From positions 18,726 to 82,725 of the forward strand of contig CACKUZ010000001.1 of assembly GCA_902603475.1 (NCBI GenBank): 64,000 nt of DNA, in the 5' to 3' direction. The position numbers and the translations under genes were made by a program. Below the pieces are notes generated by a model, which saw only the letters and a program-made list of their open reading frames with translations, was not told the origin of the DNA and searched no databases. This DNA comes from an uncultured Pelagibacteraceae bacterium. Its GTDB lineage: Bacteria > Pseudomonadota > Alphaproteobacteria > Pelagibacterales > Pelagibacteraceae. Shown in pieces: positions 40,058-49,803 of this stretch. How positions within the stretch are numbered: position 1 is the first letter of the stretch; each line of letters opens with the position of its first letter.

Positions 40058-41368
40058 ATGTCAAGTGAAACAAAATATTTGAATAGTGAGTATAAAGACT
40101 TTTTTGAAAAAAGTTTATTAGATAGTGATCCTGAAATTTATAAAGCTATTAATGACGAGCTAGTTAGACAACAAAATCATATCGAGCTAATTGCATCTGA
40201 AAATATTGTATCTCAAGCAGTTTTAGAAGCTCAAGGATCGGTCTTAACAAATAAGTATGCAGAGGGTTATCCTGGCAAAAGATATTATAATGGTTGTGAA
40301 CATGTGGATGTTGCGGAACAATTAGCTATAGATAGACTTAAAGAATTATTTAATTGTAAATTTGCCAACGCTCAACCTCACTCAGGTGCACAAGCAAACG
40401 GTGCTGTGTTTTTAGCTTTGTTAAAACCTGGTGATACTTTTATGGGAATGAGTTTGAATTCAGGAGGACATATTACTCATGGTTTAAAAATTTCTATGTC
40501 AGGAAAATGGTTTAATGCAATTGGATATGAAGTTGACAAAGTATCTGAACTTATTGATTATGATAATGTTGAAAAACTTGCACTAGAGCACAAACCTAAA
40601 CTTATAATTGCTGGTGGAAGTGCTTATTCAAGAGTAATTGATTTTAAAAGATTTAGAGAAATAGCTGATAAGGTTGGAGCATACTTAATGGTTGATATGG
40701 CTCATTTTTCAGGTTTAGTTGCTGGTAAAGGATACCCAAATCCTTGTGACTATGCACATGTAGTTACATCAACTACTCACAAAGTATTTAGAAGTGCAAG
40801 AGGCGGAATTATATTAACCAATCATGAAGATCTATCCAAAAAATTTAATACTGCAGTTTTCCCTGGATACCAAGGAGGACCATTAATGCATATTATAGCT
40901 GCCAAAGCTGTTGGATTTAAAGAAGCACTAAAACCAGAATTTAAAGATTATATAAAAACAGTTTTAGCTAATGCAAAAATTTTAGCTGAGACATTAAAAA
41001 ATAATGGTTTTAAAATTTATTCAGGCGGAACTGATACTCATCTGATGTTAGTTGATTTAAGACCTTTTAATGTAAAAGGCAATGTTGCTGCTGAAAGCCT
41101 TTCTAGAGCCAATATTACATGCAATAAAAACGGTATCCCATTTGATAGTGAAAGCCCAATGATAACATCTGGTATAAGACTTGGATCGCAGGCTGCTACA
41201 ACAAGAGGATTTGGGTTAAAGGAATTTCAAATAGTAGGTGATTTAATAACAAAAACTATAAAAGGGTTAGCTGAAAACCCTGAAGATAACTCTAAAACTG
41301 AAGATGAAGTAAGAAAAGAAGTTGTAAGTCTTTGTTCTAATTTCCCTATCTATAAACACTTAGGCTAA
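40058..41368 (+). CDS. glyA: Serine hydroxymethyltransferase
   Basis: PLP enzyme that interconverts serine and glycine with tetrahydrofolate. The N-terminal [11 protein letters not shown] is near residue 38, the PLP Lys lies in [16 protein letters not shown] near residue 243, and [13 protein letters not shown] is near residue 330. The 436-residue length is typical. It meets the same THF pool as the sarcosine oxidase operon at 23-28 kb. There is no leader long enough for a glycine riboswitch directly before it. Confidence 0.97.
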   Translation: MSSETKYLNSEYKDFFEKSLLDSDPEIYKAINDELVRQQNHIELIASENIVSQAVLEAQGSVLTNKYAEGYPGKRYYNGCEHVDVAEQLAIDRLKELFNCKFANAQPHSGAQANGAVFLALLKPGDTFMGMSLNSGGHITHGLKISMSGKWFNAIGYEVDKVSELIDYDNVEKLALEHKPKLIIAGGSAYSRVIDFKRFREIADKVGAYLMVDMAHFSGLVAGKGYPNPCDYAHVVTSTTHKVFRSARGGIILTNHEDLSKKFNTAVFPGYQGGPLMHIIAAKAVGFKEALKPEFKDYIKTVLANAKILAETLKNNGFKIYSGGTDTHLMLVDLRPFNVKGNVAAESLSRANITCNKNGIPFDSESPMITSGIRLGSQAATTRGFGLKEFQIVGDLITKTIKGLAENPEDNSKTEDEVRKEVVSLCSNFPIYKHLG

Positions 41369-41376
41369 ATTAATTT

Positions 41377-41835
41377 ATGATTTGTCCATGCAGCAAAAAA
41401 GGCGACACTTCAGTTGTTGATTCAAGACCCACAGAAGATGGAACTGCAATTAGAAGAAGAAGACTATGTAGCTGTGGTGAAAGATTTACAACATTTGAAA
41501 GAGTTCAATTTAGAGAACTCACAGTTGTTAAAAAAAACGGAAGAAAATCATCTTTTGATAGAGAAAAACTTTCAAAATCAATTTATGTCGCCTTAAAGAA
41601 AAGACCTATTGATACTGAGACGGCAGAAAAATTCATCTCTAAAATTAGTAGATCATTAGAAGAATTAGGTCAAAGCGAAATTTCATCTAATACGATTGGC
41701 ACAATGGTTATGGAGGGTTTAAAAGAGCTCGATCCTGTTGCATATGTCCGATTCGCATCAGTCTATAGAAACTTCAGAGAAGAAAAAGACTTTGTTCAAT
41801 TTGTGGATAGAATTGATGTCTTTAAAAAAAGATAA
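41377..41835 (+). CDS. nrdR: Transcriptional repressor NrdR, altered zinc knuckles
   Basis: Represses ribonucleotide reductase genes in response to ATP/dATP. The ATP-cone domain (about 48-138) is intact, with [16 protein letters not shown] and [11 protein letters not shown]. The N-terminal zinc ribbon is unusual: the expected Cys-x2-Cys pairs read Cys-Pro-Cys (residues 3-5) and Cys-Ser-Cys (near residue 31). Flanking motifs [10 protein letters not shown] and [16 protein letters not shown] are otherwise normal. It lies within the glyA-nrdR-ribD cluster; ribD starts inside its end. Confidence 0.92.
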   Translation: MICPCSKKGDTSVVDSRPTEDGTAIRRRRLCSCGERFTTFERVQFRELTVVKKNGRKSSFDREKLSKSIYVALKKRPIDTETAEKFISKISRSLEELGQSEISSNTIGTMVMEGLKELDPVAYVRFASVYRNFREEKDFVQFVDRIDVFKKR

Positions 41836-42913
41836 TTATAAATCATCAGATAAAAAAATTATGAACTTTGCTATAAATTTAGCAGAGAATAATAAGTATT
41901 TAACTGGCACAAATCCATCAGTTGGATGTGTAATTGTAAAAAATAATAAAATTTTATCTTTCGCAACAACAAACCATGGTGGTAGACCACATGCTGAAAG
42001 CATTGCCTTAAATAAAAATAGATATAATAAAGGAACATCGCTTTACTCGACACTCGAACCCTGTTCTCATCATGGTGAAACACCTCCTTGTACTAATGCA
42101 ATAATAAAAAATAAAGTTAAGAGAGTTTATTATTCAATTGAGGATAAAGATTTACGAACCTTCAATAAAACTAAAAAAATTTTAAAGTCTAAAAAAATAG
42201 TTACAATTTCTGGGCTACAAAAAAGAAATGTTAAGAAACTCTACAATGAATATAATTATATAAGATCTAAGAAAGCCCCTTATATAATAGGAAAAATTGC
42301 AAGTTCATCAAATTCATATATTTTAAGAAACAATTCTCATATAACAAATGAACATTCAAGGAGTGTTTCGCATATTTTAAGGTTTCAAAATCATGCAATA
42401 TTAACTTCTTACAAAACTATTAATACAGACAACCCCAAACTCAATTGTAGATTAAATGGATTAGAGAAATTTTCACCTACTGTGGTTGTAATCGATAAGA
42501 ATTTAAAAATAAAAATTAACTCTTATGTGATTAAAAATTCTACAAAAAGTAAATTAATTATATTTCACTGTTCTAAAAATATCTCAAAAATTAAATTACT
42601 AAAAAATAGAGGTGTTAAACTTATTTATCAAAAACTAGAAAATAAGACTAACTTTAACCTTAGAAAAGTTACACAAAAACTTTATACATTGGGTTTACAC
42701 AGGCTTTTGATAGAGGCTGGTAAGGATTTATTGACTAATCTTCTTAATGAAAATTTATTAAATGAATTCTATTTCTTTAAAAGCGACAAAATAATCTCTA
42801 ATAGAGATAAAATTAATATATCTTCATTATTAAAAATGATTAATAAAAACTACAAAAATAAAAAAAAAATAAACACATATTTAGATAAAGATATACTCAC
42901 TCACTACTATTAA
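41816..42913 (+). CDS. ribD: Bifunctional riboflavin biosynthesis protein RibD
   Basis: Deaminates and then reduces the pyrimidine intermediate of riboflavin synthesis. The ATG at 41816 gives 365 residues and overlaps nrdR by 20 bases; in-frame starts further upstream lie deep in nrdR. The deaminase domain (about 15-140) has [22 protein letters not shown] and [16 protein letters not shown]. The reductase domain (about 150-360) is diverged but includes [17 protein letters not shown]. The final region is very Lys/Asn-rich. Confidence 0.9.
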   Translation: MSLKKDNYKSSDKKIMNFAINLAENNKYLTGTNPSVGCVIVKNNKILSFATTNHGGRPHAESIALNKNRYNKGTSLYSTLEPCSHHGETPPCTNAIIKNKVKRVYYSIEDKDLRTFNKTKKILKSKKIVTISGLQKRNVKKLYNEYNYIRSKKAPYIIGKIASSSNSYILRNNSHITNEHSRSVSHILRFQNHAILTSYKTINTDNPKLNCRLNGLEKFSPTVVVIDKNLKIKINSYVIKNSTKSKLIIFHCSKNISKIKLLKNRGVKLIYQKLENKTNFNLRKVTQKLYTLGLHRLLIEAGKDLLTNLLNENLLNEFYFFKSDKIISNRDKINISSLLKMINKNYKNKKKINTYLDKDILTHYY

Positions 42914-42914
42914 A

Positions 42915-43508
42915 ATGTTTAATGGAATTATATTTAATAAAGGAATAATTAACGAAATCAAAAAAAGGGCAAAAGGAGTTAATCTATTTATAAAATCTTC
43001 ATTGAAAGTTTCGAATAAAGATCTTGGGATTTCAATTTCTTGTGATGGAGTTTGTCTTACTTTAATTTCTTATAAGAATAAGACTTTAGAATTCTATCTA
43101 TCAAATGAAACGTTGGCTAAATCAAAATTTAGAAATATTAAAATTGGAGATGAAATTAATTTAGAAAAACCCTTAAAATTTGGTGACAATATTTCAGGAC
43201 ACATCTGCCAAGGTCATGTTGATACTGTTTGTTCTGTAAAAAATATTAAGAAAGTTGATAAATCAAATATTTTTGAATTTAAAATAACAAAATCACTTAA
43301 AAAGCAATTAGTAGAAAAAGCTTCTATATTAATAAATGGAGTGTCACTAACAATATCAAAAATAAAAAAGAATTCTTTTGAAATATGGATTATTCCTCAC
43401 ACATTAAAACTAACTAATTTAATCAAATTAAAAAAAAATGATTTGGTTAATGTCGAGATTGACATTATGTCAAAATATGTAAAAAAATTTATCAATGAAA
43501 AAAAGTAA
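42915..43508 (+). CDS. ribE: Riboflavin synthase alpha chain
   Basis: Dismutates two lumazines into riboflavin. It has the expected tandem lumazine-binding repeats (about 1-90 and 95-190). MFNGIIFNKGII starts the first, and SISCDGVCLTL and LINGVSLTISKI mark equivalent positions in the two repeats, with GHICQGHVDTVCSV starting the second. The 197-residue length fits. It begins one base after ribD and overlaps ribBA by 14 bases. Confidence 0.93.
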   Translation: MFNGIIFNKGIINEIKKRAKGVNLFIKSSLKVSNKDLGISISCDGVCLTLISYKNKTLEFYLSNETLAKSKFRNIKIGDEINLEKPLKFGDNISGHICQGHVDTVCSVKNIKKVDKSNIFEFKITKSLKKQLVEKASILINGVSLTISKIKKNSFEIWIIPHTLKLTNLIKLKKNDLVNVEIDIMSKYVKKFINEKK

Positions 43509-44610
43509 TTTTAGCTCAATAGAAAGTATAATTAAGACAGTTAAAAAAAATGGAATGTTTATTCTTGTTGACGATGAGAGCAAACATGAAGAAATGGAAA
43601 ATGAAGGTGATTTAGTAATTTCCACATCTGCTGTTAATCCTAATCATATTAATTTTATGGCTAAACATGCAAGAGGATTAATTTGTTTAGCAATGGATAA
43701 TACACAATCAAAAAAAATTGGATTAACTTTGGCCTCACCGATAAATCAATCTAGAAGCAAAACTGCTTTTACTTACTCTATAGAAGCTAAAAAAGGTGTT
43801 ACAACAGGTATATCAGCTTATGATCGTGCTAAAACAATTAAAGCTGCATCAAATAAAAATGCAAAAAAAAATGATATTGTATCTCCGGGACATGTTTTTC
43901 CAGTTATAGCTAGAGATGGAGGTGTACTTGTTAGAGCAGGACATACTGAGGCCTCTGTTGATATATCAAAACTTGCTAAAAAAAATAATTCAGCTGTTAT
44001 TTGTGAAATTATGGCAGATGACGGAAAAATGGCGACAGGTAAAACATTATTTAATTTTGCTAAAAAACATAAACTTAAAATAGGTAAGATCGAAGATTTA
44101 ATTGCTTATAGGTTAAAGAGAGAGAAACTTGTTAAATTAAAAAAAACTTCTTCAATAATTGTTCAAAAACAGAAATTTAAAATAAAAGTATTTGAAAATG
44201 TACTTGATGGATCGGAAAACTTTGCATTGATAAAAGGATCATTAAAAAAAGGAGTTATCCCTAGATTAAGAGTAATATCATCTAACGTAGTTCAAAATTA
44301 TTTAATTAATCAAAAACTGCCAAATTCATTTGATAAAACAATCTCATATTTCAAAAAATATAATAATTGTGTTCTTGTGTTTATAAGAGACCCTAATTTA
44401 AAGTCTGTAACTCAAACACTTAAACAGTACAAAAGTAAAACTTTTTATGAGAAAGGTCATGACAAATTGATTAGAAACTATGGTATAGGAGCTCAAATTA
44501 TTAAATCTTTAAATATTAAAAATATGATACTTGTTACTAGATCTAAAAAAAAAGTGATAGGTTTAGAAGGATATGGCATTAAAATTAAAAAACAGGAAAT
44601 TATAAAGTGA
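43495..44610 (+). CDS. ribB: 3,4-dihydroxy-2-butanone 4-phosphate synthase with degenerate GTP cyclohydrolase II domain (RibBX-like)
   Basis: The N-terminal RibB domain (about 1-205) is intact: VDDESKHEEMENEGDLV near residue 25, HARGLICLAMD near residue 60, and GHTEASVDISKLA near residue 145. The C-terminal domain (about 215-371) aligns with GTP cyclohydrolase II in outline, for example IRNYGIGAQIIKSL, but lacks the three zinc-binding Cys and the catalytic motif around them. It probably makes only dihydroxybutanone phosphate. Alphaproteobacterial RibBX proteins of this type are known. A separate ribA would be needed elsewhere. Confidence 0.88.
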   Translation: MKKSNFSSIESIIKTVKKNGMFILVDDESKHEEMENEGDLVISTSAVNPNHINFMAKHARGLICLAMDNTQSKKIGLTLASPINQSRSKTAFTYSIEAKKGVTTGISAYDRAKTIKAASNKNAKKNDIVSPGHVFPVIARDGGVLVRAGHTEASVDISKLAKKNNSAVICEIMADDGKMATGKTLFNFAKKHKLKIGKIEDLIAYRLKREKLVKLKKTSSIIVQKQKFKIKVFENVLDGSENFALIKGSLKKGVIPRLRVISSNVVQNYLINQKLPNSFDKTISYFKKYNNCVLVFIRDPNLKSVTQTLKQYKSKTFYEKGHDKLIRNYGIGAQIIKSLNIKNMILVTRSKKKVIGLEGYGIKIKKQEIIK

Positions 44611-44993
44611 AAAAAAAAATTTTAATTGTTGTTGCAGATTATTACGAAACTATTGCTAGATCTTTATTAAATAGTGCAAAAAATAAAATAAAAAATAAAT
44701 GTAGTATAAAGGTAATTAATGTACCGGGTGCATTTGAGATACCTGTAACTATAGCAAAAAATTTAAATAAATTTAATGGGTTTATTGCTTTAGGATGCGT
44801 GATTAAAGGTGAAACACCTCATTTTGATTTTATATCAAAAGCAACTACTGATGCATTAATGACATTATCAATTACATCTAAGAAACCTGTGGGAAACGGT
44901 GTAATTACCTGCTTAAACAAAAAACAAGCATTTGCACGTGGCAAGAAAGGTTCAGAGGCTGCGGAGGCAGTTTTGTCTGTTCTTTCTCAATAA
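44607..44993 (+). CDS. ribH: 6,7-dimethyl-8-ribityllumazine synthase
   Basis: Penultimate enzyme of riboflavin synthesis. The 128-residue protein has VVNVPGAFEIPVTIA-type residues near 38, GCVIKGETPHFDFISK near 70, and PVGNGVITCLNKKQAFAR near 100. It starts with GTG overlapping the ribBA stop by four bases. The N-terminus is shorter than in E. coli (156 residues) but the core is complete. Confidence 0.93.
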   Translation: MKKKILIVVADYYETIARSLLNSAKNKIKNKCSIKVINVPGAFEIPVTIAKNLNKFNGFIALGCVIKGETPHFDFISKATTDALMTLSITSKKPVGNGVITCLNKKQAFARGKKGSEAAEAVLSVLSQ

Positions 44994-44996
44994 ATT

Positions 44997-45401
44997 ATGA
45001 CAGTTCCATTTTCACCACAAAGAAATCCTAGGGTAATAATTATACAAAAACTTTATGGGAAACTTTTTAATAACGAAGAAAATATAACTTTTCCTAAACA
45101 TAGATTTAAAAAGTTTATCAAAGATATCGTTAATGGAACTATCGAGAGAGAAGAGTTAATAAATACAGAAATAAATAATCATTTGGAACAAGATTTAAAA
45201 ATAAAAAATATGGATAAAGTTTTTCAAATTATAATTAAAAGTGCAATTTTTGAATTTTTATATAAACCAAACACTTCAATCAAAATTATTATTAACGAAT
45301 ATTTGAAAGCATCAAATTTTTTCATTGATGACTCACAAACTAAATATTTAAATGCTTTATTAGATAAAATTTCAAAAAAAATTAGAATTAGCAATGAATG
45401 A
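44997..45401 (+). CDS. nusB: Transcription antitermination factor NusB
   Basis: RNA-binding helical protein of the rRNA antitermination complex. It begins three bases after ribH. The 134-residue protein has PRVIIIQKLYGKLFNN near residue 10 and IIKSAIFEFLYKPNTSIKIIINEYL-like sequence near residue 85, matching the last helices of NusB. It is divergent, but position between ribH and thiL is the classic place. It overlaps thiL by 8 bases. Confidence 0.9.
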   Translation: MTVPFSPQRNPRVIIIQKLYGKLFNNEENITFPKHRFKKFIKDIVNGTIEREELINTEINNHLEQDLKIKNMDKVFQIIIKSAIFEFLYKPNTSIKIIINEYLKASNFFIDDSQTKYLNALLDKISKKIRISNE

Positions 45402-46353
45402 ATTTGCTCTAATTGAAAAGTACTTTAAAAAATTAACTTATAATAACCCATCAGCATTAGAACTAAATGATGACGTTTTTTTTGATAAAAAACATAACGT
45501 AGTTCTTTCCACTGATACTTATGTGGAAGGCGTTCATTTCTTAAATTTTAAGAATCCTGATTTAGTAATAAAAAAAATAATAAGATCTTCAATATCAGAT
45601 TTATATTGCAAGGGTGTAAAACCAAAATTCATTTTTATAGGTGCTAGTGGAAACAATAATTCTTTTTCAAAAAAAAATCTCAATATTATTTCTAAAAGTC
45701 TTAAAGAGGAACAAAAGAAATATGATCTTAAACTATCTGGTGGAGATACTACAAAGTCAAATAAAACAATTTTTACAATAATATCATTAGGTTATTCAAA
45801 AAAAATAGTTCAAAGAAATAAATGTAATGATGGTGATGACATATATGTAACTGGAAACATTGGTGATAGCTATTTAGGATTACAAATTTTAAAAAGAAAT
45901 ATTTTATTAAATAAAATAAAGTATAACTATTTTGTTAAAAAATACTATTTACCCGACTTACCTACTAAGATCAGCTCGAAACTTTTAAACTTTGCAAATT
46001 CCTCAATCGATATTTCAGATGGTTTATTTGGAGATTTAAACAAACTAATCAATAAAAGTAAATTATTTTACAAAGTTGAATTAAATAAAATTCCAATTTC
46101 AATAAATTTGAGAAAATATCTCTCTAAATCAAAAAAAAAGAAGATCAATTTCATTTCAAAGGGCGATGACTATCAAATTTTATTTACATCTCCAAAGTCA
46201 AAGAGAAATTATATTCAAAAATTTTTCAAAAAAATGAATCAAAAAGTAACACTAATTGGCAATTTAACCAAAGATGCAAAAAATAATGAAATTATTGACG
46301 GTGATAAGCGAATAAAACATGCATTTAATGAAGGATATTCACACAATTTCTAA
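45394..46353 (+). CDS. thiL: Thiamine-monophosphate kinase
   Basis: Phosphorylates thiamine monophosphate to the cofactor thiamine diphosphate. Family features are LELNDDVFF (near 22), VLSTDTYVEGVHFL (near 35), LKLSGGDTTKSN (near 113) and ANSSIDISDGLFGDLNKL (near 202). The 319-residue length is typical. It overlaps nusB by 8 bases. SAR11 bacteria are reported to need an external thiamine precursor, so this last step remains useful. Confidence 0.94.
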   Translation: MNEFALIEKYFKKLTYNNPSALELNDDVFFDKKHNVVLSTDTYVEGVHFLNFKNPDLVIKKIIRSSISDLYCKGVKPKFIFIGASGNNNSFSKKNLNIISKSLKEEQKKYDLKLSGGDTTKSNKTIFTIISLGYSKKIVQRNKCNDGDDIYVTGNIGDSYLGLQILKRNILLNKIKYNYFVKKYYLPDLPTKISSKLLNFANSSIDISDGLFGDLNKLINKSKLFYKVELNKIPISINLRKYLSKSKKKKINFISKGDDYQILFTSPKSKRNYIQKFFKKMNQKVTLIGNLTKDAKNNEIIDGDKRIKHAFNEGYSHNF

Positions 46354-46365
46354 CAAAGTTAAATA

Positions 46366-46424
46366 TTGCGTTTTATATCATATTTTGTATTACATGTTTT
46401 TCATAACTTTAATTAACAAAGGAA
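46366..46424 (+). promoter_or_regulatory. Candidate hppA promoter and ribosome-binding site
   Basis: The 74-base gap before hppA is long for this genome. A sigma70-like pair is visible: TTGCGT at 46366-46371 and TATTAC at 46388-46393, 16 bases apart. A Shine-Dalgarno sequence AAAGGAA lies at 46418-46424, four bases before ATG. This suggests hppA is transcribed separately from thiL. In so A+T-rich a region the -10 match alone would be weak. Confidence 0.4.
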
Positions 46425-46427
46425 TCA

Positions 46428-48533
46428 ATGAACACATCAACTGAAACAATAATGTATTATATTATAGCGGCTGGAATATTATCCATCGTTTACGGTTTTA
46501 TAACAGGACGAAATATTTTAAATTCAAGCTCAGGTAATGCTAAAATGCTTGAAATCGCATCTGCAATTCAGGAAGGTGCTAGAGCATATTTAAACAGACA
46601 GTACAAAACTATTGCAATTGTTGGTGTTGTAGTTCTAATTGTAATTACAATTTTGTTTAGTCCTTTAGTTGGATTAGGTTATTTAATCGGAGCTACATTA
46701 TCAGGTATTGCAGGTTACGTAGGTATGATTGTATCTGTTCAAGCAAACGTTAGAACTGCTGAAGCATCAAGAAAAAGTTTAGCTAGTGGTTTATCAATTG
46801 CATTTAAATCAGGTGCAGTTACCGGTATGTTAGTAGCTGGATTAGCTTTACTTGCAATAGCTGTATATTATTATTTTTTAGTAAAAAATGGAGTTGATGA
46901 GAGAGAAATAGTTAATGCTTTAGTTGCATTAGGCTTTGGTGCTTCATTAATCTCAATTTTTGCAAGACTGGGTGGAGGAATTTTTACAAAGGGAGCAGAC
47001 GTTGGTGCTGATTTAGTAGGTAAGGTTGAAGCTGGTATACCCGAAGATGATCCAAGAAATCCAGCTGTTATAGCTGACAATGTTGGTGATAATGTTGGTG
47101 ATTGTGCAGGTATGGCAGCAGATCTTTTTGAAACTTACGCTGTCACTATTGTTGCTACAATGGTTCTTTCATCTATATTCTTTGTAAATGATTTTAATAT
47201 GATGATCTATCCTTTAGCAATTGGCGGTGCTTGTATTTTAACGTCAATTCTTGGAACTTTTTTTGTTACTCTTGGTAGTGATAAAAATATTATGAAAGCT
47301 ATGTATAAAGGTTTTGTGATAACAGCTATTAGCTCATTGGTAATTCTATTTCCAATAACCAAGCATGTTATAGGCTTTACTACGGAATATGTAGCTAATG
47401 GAAAGTCATTCAATGGTTTAAGTCTTTATTTTTGTGGTATCATTGGTTTAGTTATAACAGGATTAATAATTTGGATTACAGAATATTATACGGGAACTGA
47501 TTACAGACCTGTTAAAAGTGTTGCTCAATCATCAACAACAGGACATGGTACAAACGTTATCCAAGGTTTGGCAGTTTCTATGGAAGCAACTGCTGTTCCG
47601 GCATTAATAATTGTTGGTGGTATTTTATGGACCAACCATATCGCAGGCCTTTATGGTATTGCTATTGCTGTAACTACTATGCTTGCTCTAGCTGGTATGG
47701 TTGTAGCTTTAGATGCTTATGGTCCTGTTACTGATAACGCTGGAGGTATTGCAGAAATGTCAAATCTTCCTAAAAACGTACGTAAAACTACTGATGCTTT
47801 AGATGCAGTTGGAAATACCACAAAAGCAGTAACAAAAGGCTACGCTATTGGTTCTGCTGGTCTTGGAGCGTTAGTTCTTTTTGCAGCATATACTGAAGAT
47901 ATTAAACATTTTTCAAAAGTTGCTGGTTCAAATTTGGAAGGGATAGCTGTTACTTTTGATTTATCCAACCCTTATGTAGTAGTTGGTCTTCTTATTGGCG
48001 GTATGCTCCCTTATCTATTCGGATCGATGGGTATGCAAGCAGTAGGTAGGGCAGGTGGAGCTGTTGTCGTTGAGGTAAGAAGACAATTTAAAAAAATACC
48101 TGGAATAATGAAAAGAAAAGCCAAACCTGATTATGGAAAGCTTGTTGATCTTTTAACAAAAGCTGCAATTAAAGAAATGGTTATTCCATCATTATTACCA
48201 ATATTATCACCGATAGTTCTATACATAATAATCTATTTTATTGGTGGACAAGTAGCAGCTTTATCATCACTTGGAGCGATGTTATTGGGAGTTATTATTA
48301 CTGGTCTTTTTGTTGCTGTTTCTATGACAGCAGGAGGTGGTGCATGGGATAATGCAAAAAAATATATTGAAGATGGTAAATTTGGTGGTAAAGGTTCAGA
48401 GGCTCACAAAGCAGCAGTAACAGGTGATACTGTTGGTGATCCATACAAGGATACAGCTGGACCAGCGGTTAACCCTATGATTAAAATTACAAACATTGTA
48501 GCATTACTTTTATTAGCGGTCATAGCTGGATAA
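46428..48533 (+). CDS. hppA: Membrane-bound proton-translocating pyrophosphatase, K+-independent type
   Basis: Couples pyrophosphate hydrolysis to H+ pumping across the inner membrane. The 701-residue protein has about 16 membrane segments. The PPi-binding block [20 protein letters not shown] is near residue 190 and a [19 protein letters not shown] block follows. In [14 protein letters not shown] the position diagnostic for K+ dependence is Lys466, which marks the K+-independent subfamily. It probably recovers energy from PPi released by biosynthesis. Confidence 0.96.
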   Translation: MNTSTETIMYYIIAAGILSIVYGFITGRNILNSSSGNAKMLEIASAIQEGARAYLNRQYKTIAIVGVVVLIVITILFSPLVGLGYLIGATLSGIAGYVGMIVSVQANVRTAEASRKSLASGLSIAFKSGAVTGMLVAGLALLAIAVYYYFLVKNGVDEREIVNALVALGFGASLISIFARLGGGIFTKGADVGADLVGKVEAGIPEDDPRNPAVIADNVGDNVGDCAGMAADLFETYAVTIVATMVLSSIFFVNDFNMMIYPLAIGGACILTSILGTFFVTLGSDKNIMKAMYKGFVITAISSLVILFPITKHVIGFTTEYVANGKSFNGLSLYFCGIIGLVITGLIIWITEYYTGTDYRPVKSVAQSSTTGHGTNVIQGLAVSMEATAVPALIIVGGILWTNHIAGLYGIAIAVTTMLALAGMVVALDAYGPVTDNAGGIAEMSNLPKNVRKTTDALDAVGNTTKAVTKGYAIGSAGLGALVLFAAYTEDIKHFSKVAGSNLEGIAVTFDLSNPYVVVGLLIGGMLPYLFGSMGMQAVGRAGGAVVVEVRRQFKKIPGIMKRKAKPDYGKLVDLLTKAAIKEMVIPSLLPILSPIVLYIIIYFIGGQVAALSSLGAMLLGVIITGLFVAVSMTAGGGAWDNAKKYIEDGKFGGKGSEAHKAAVTGDTVGDPYKDTAGPAVNPMIKITNIVALLLLAVIAG

Positions 48534-48541
48534 AAATTATT

Positions 48542-49498
48542 CTACAATTTTTGAAAGTTTTTTTGCCATAAGTTCGTCCAATTTTCTGTAGTAGCTGGAA
48601 CATGTCTATTTATATGATAAGATAATGATCCTATAGGAGCCAAACATGTTTCTTTAGAATAAATGTCATGTAAAGGTTTTTCAAAAGGATCATTTATCCT
48701 TTCACCTACCATACGAATATTTTTTCGAAAATCATTTAATACATTCTTCGAGAACATAAATGTTAACAATGTTTCTTTTACGTCTCTCCATTTATAGTTC
48801 ATTCCTAAATATATTGAGGTGTTATAACTCGAGTCATAATAAAAAGGATAGTCACTTGGACATAGAAAAATGTCTTTTTTAAAAAGAGTTGACAATCTAG
48901 AGTATGTAAAAATCATTTCTTCAATACAATTATCTTCAAATAAATAATCATCTTCTATGAAAAAAATAAGATCCCTTGCATTTTCAGCACAATCACAGCA
49001 CTCTAGATAAGTACCTCTATTTCCTTTAATTTTAGATTTAATAAATTTTATATTAATCTTTTTATCCTCTAATTTTCTTAATATTTCGTTGTCAAACTGA
49101 TCATCTGAAACATCTGAAATCAAATTTAAAGTAATATTTAATTTATTTTTTCTCAAAAAATTTAAAATACTCTCATTCAAACTAATAAGCGAAGTTAAAA
49201 TAAGTTGTTTTTTGTTAATATTGGGAATAATCCTTTTCCATCTATCTGATGAGTTCCAAAGTTGATTATTTGGAGCATATCTATAATAAATATCTAAGTT
49301 CTCTATTTTTCTATCAAGATTTAAATAACCTTTTGATAGTATTATTGATTTATCATTTAAAGAGAAATAATTTGAATTAACATTTTTATAATTAGGATTT
49401 ACAAGATTAAGACTCTCCTTGTCTAGAGCATAAACGTTTAATATTTTGAGAATAAATCTTTTAATTTTACTAAGTTTTTTATAATTTCTTGGGAACAT
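48542..49498 (-). CDS. Putative GT-A-type glycosyltransferase
   Basis: A 318-residue cytosolic protein. The middle holds a GT-A-like pattern: KLNITLNLISDVSDDQFDNE near residue 118 and an acidic metal-binding motif FFIEDDYLFEDNCIEEM near residue 180. The C-terminus has HINRHVPATTENWTNLW. No membrane segment is seen. This is the first gene of the accessory island, convergent with hppA (8 bases apart) and divergent from the GIY-YIG gene. The sugar donor is unknown. Confidence 0.6.
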   Translation of the reverse strand: MFPRNYKKLSKIKRFILKILNVYALDKESLNLVNPNYKNVNSNYFSLNDKSIILSKGYLNLDRKIENLDIYYRYAPNNQLWNSSDRWKRIIPNINKKQLILTSLISLNESILNFLRKNKLNITLNLISDVSDDQFDNEILRKLEDKKINIKFIKSKIKGNRGTYLECCDCAENARDLIFFIEDDYLFEDNCIEEMIFTYSRLSTLFKKDIFLCPSDYPFYYDSSYNTSIYLGMNYKWRDVKETLLTFMFSKNVLNDFRKNIRMVGERINDPFEKPLHDIYSKETCLAPIGSLSYHINRHVPATTENWTNLWQKNFQKL

Positions 49499-49545
49499 AA
49501 AAATTTATATTTATATATTTTATTATTAAATATATAAAAATCATA

Positions 49546-49803
49546 ATGATATATTATGTTTATCTAATAATATCAAAAAAATTAAACAAATATAGATCTT
49601 ATGTTGGTTATACTAATAATATAAAAAAACGAATTTTGCTTCATAACTCTTCAAAAGGTGCAAAGTTTACCAGAGGAAATAAATGGAAATTAATTTACGT
49701 AAAAAAATACTATGAAAAAAGTACCGCTATGAAAGAAGAATATAAATTAAAAAAAAATTACTTACTTAGAAATAAAATAAAAAAAGAATTTATAAATAAA
49801 TGA
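49546..49803 (+). CDS. GIY-YIG nuclease superfamily protein (UPF0213/YhbQ-like)
   Basis: An 85-residue protein made almost wholly of a GIY-YIG domain. YVYLIISKK gives the GIY strand and SYVGYTNNIKKRILLHN the YIG strand with its conserved Arg. The Glu of the later EEYKLKK helix completes the active site. FTRGNKWKLIYVKKY matches the UPF0213 subgroup. Such stand-alone domains are of uncertain role, possibly DNA repair. The stop overlaps the next glycosyltransferase by four bases. Confidence 0.85.
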   Translation: MIYYVYLIISKKLNKYRSYVGYTNNIKKRILLHNSSKGAKFTRGNKWKLIYVKKYYEKSTAMKEEYKLKKNYLLRNKIKKEFINK

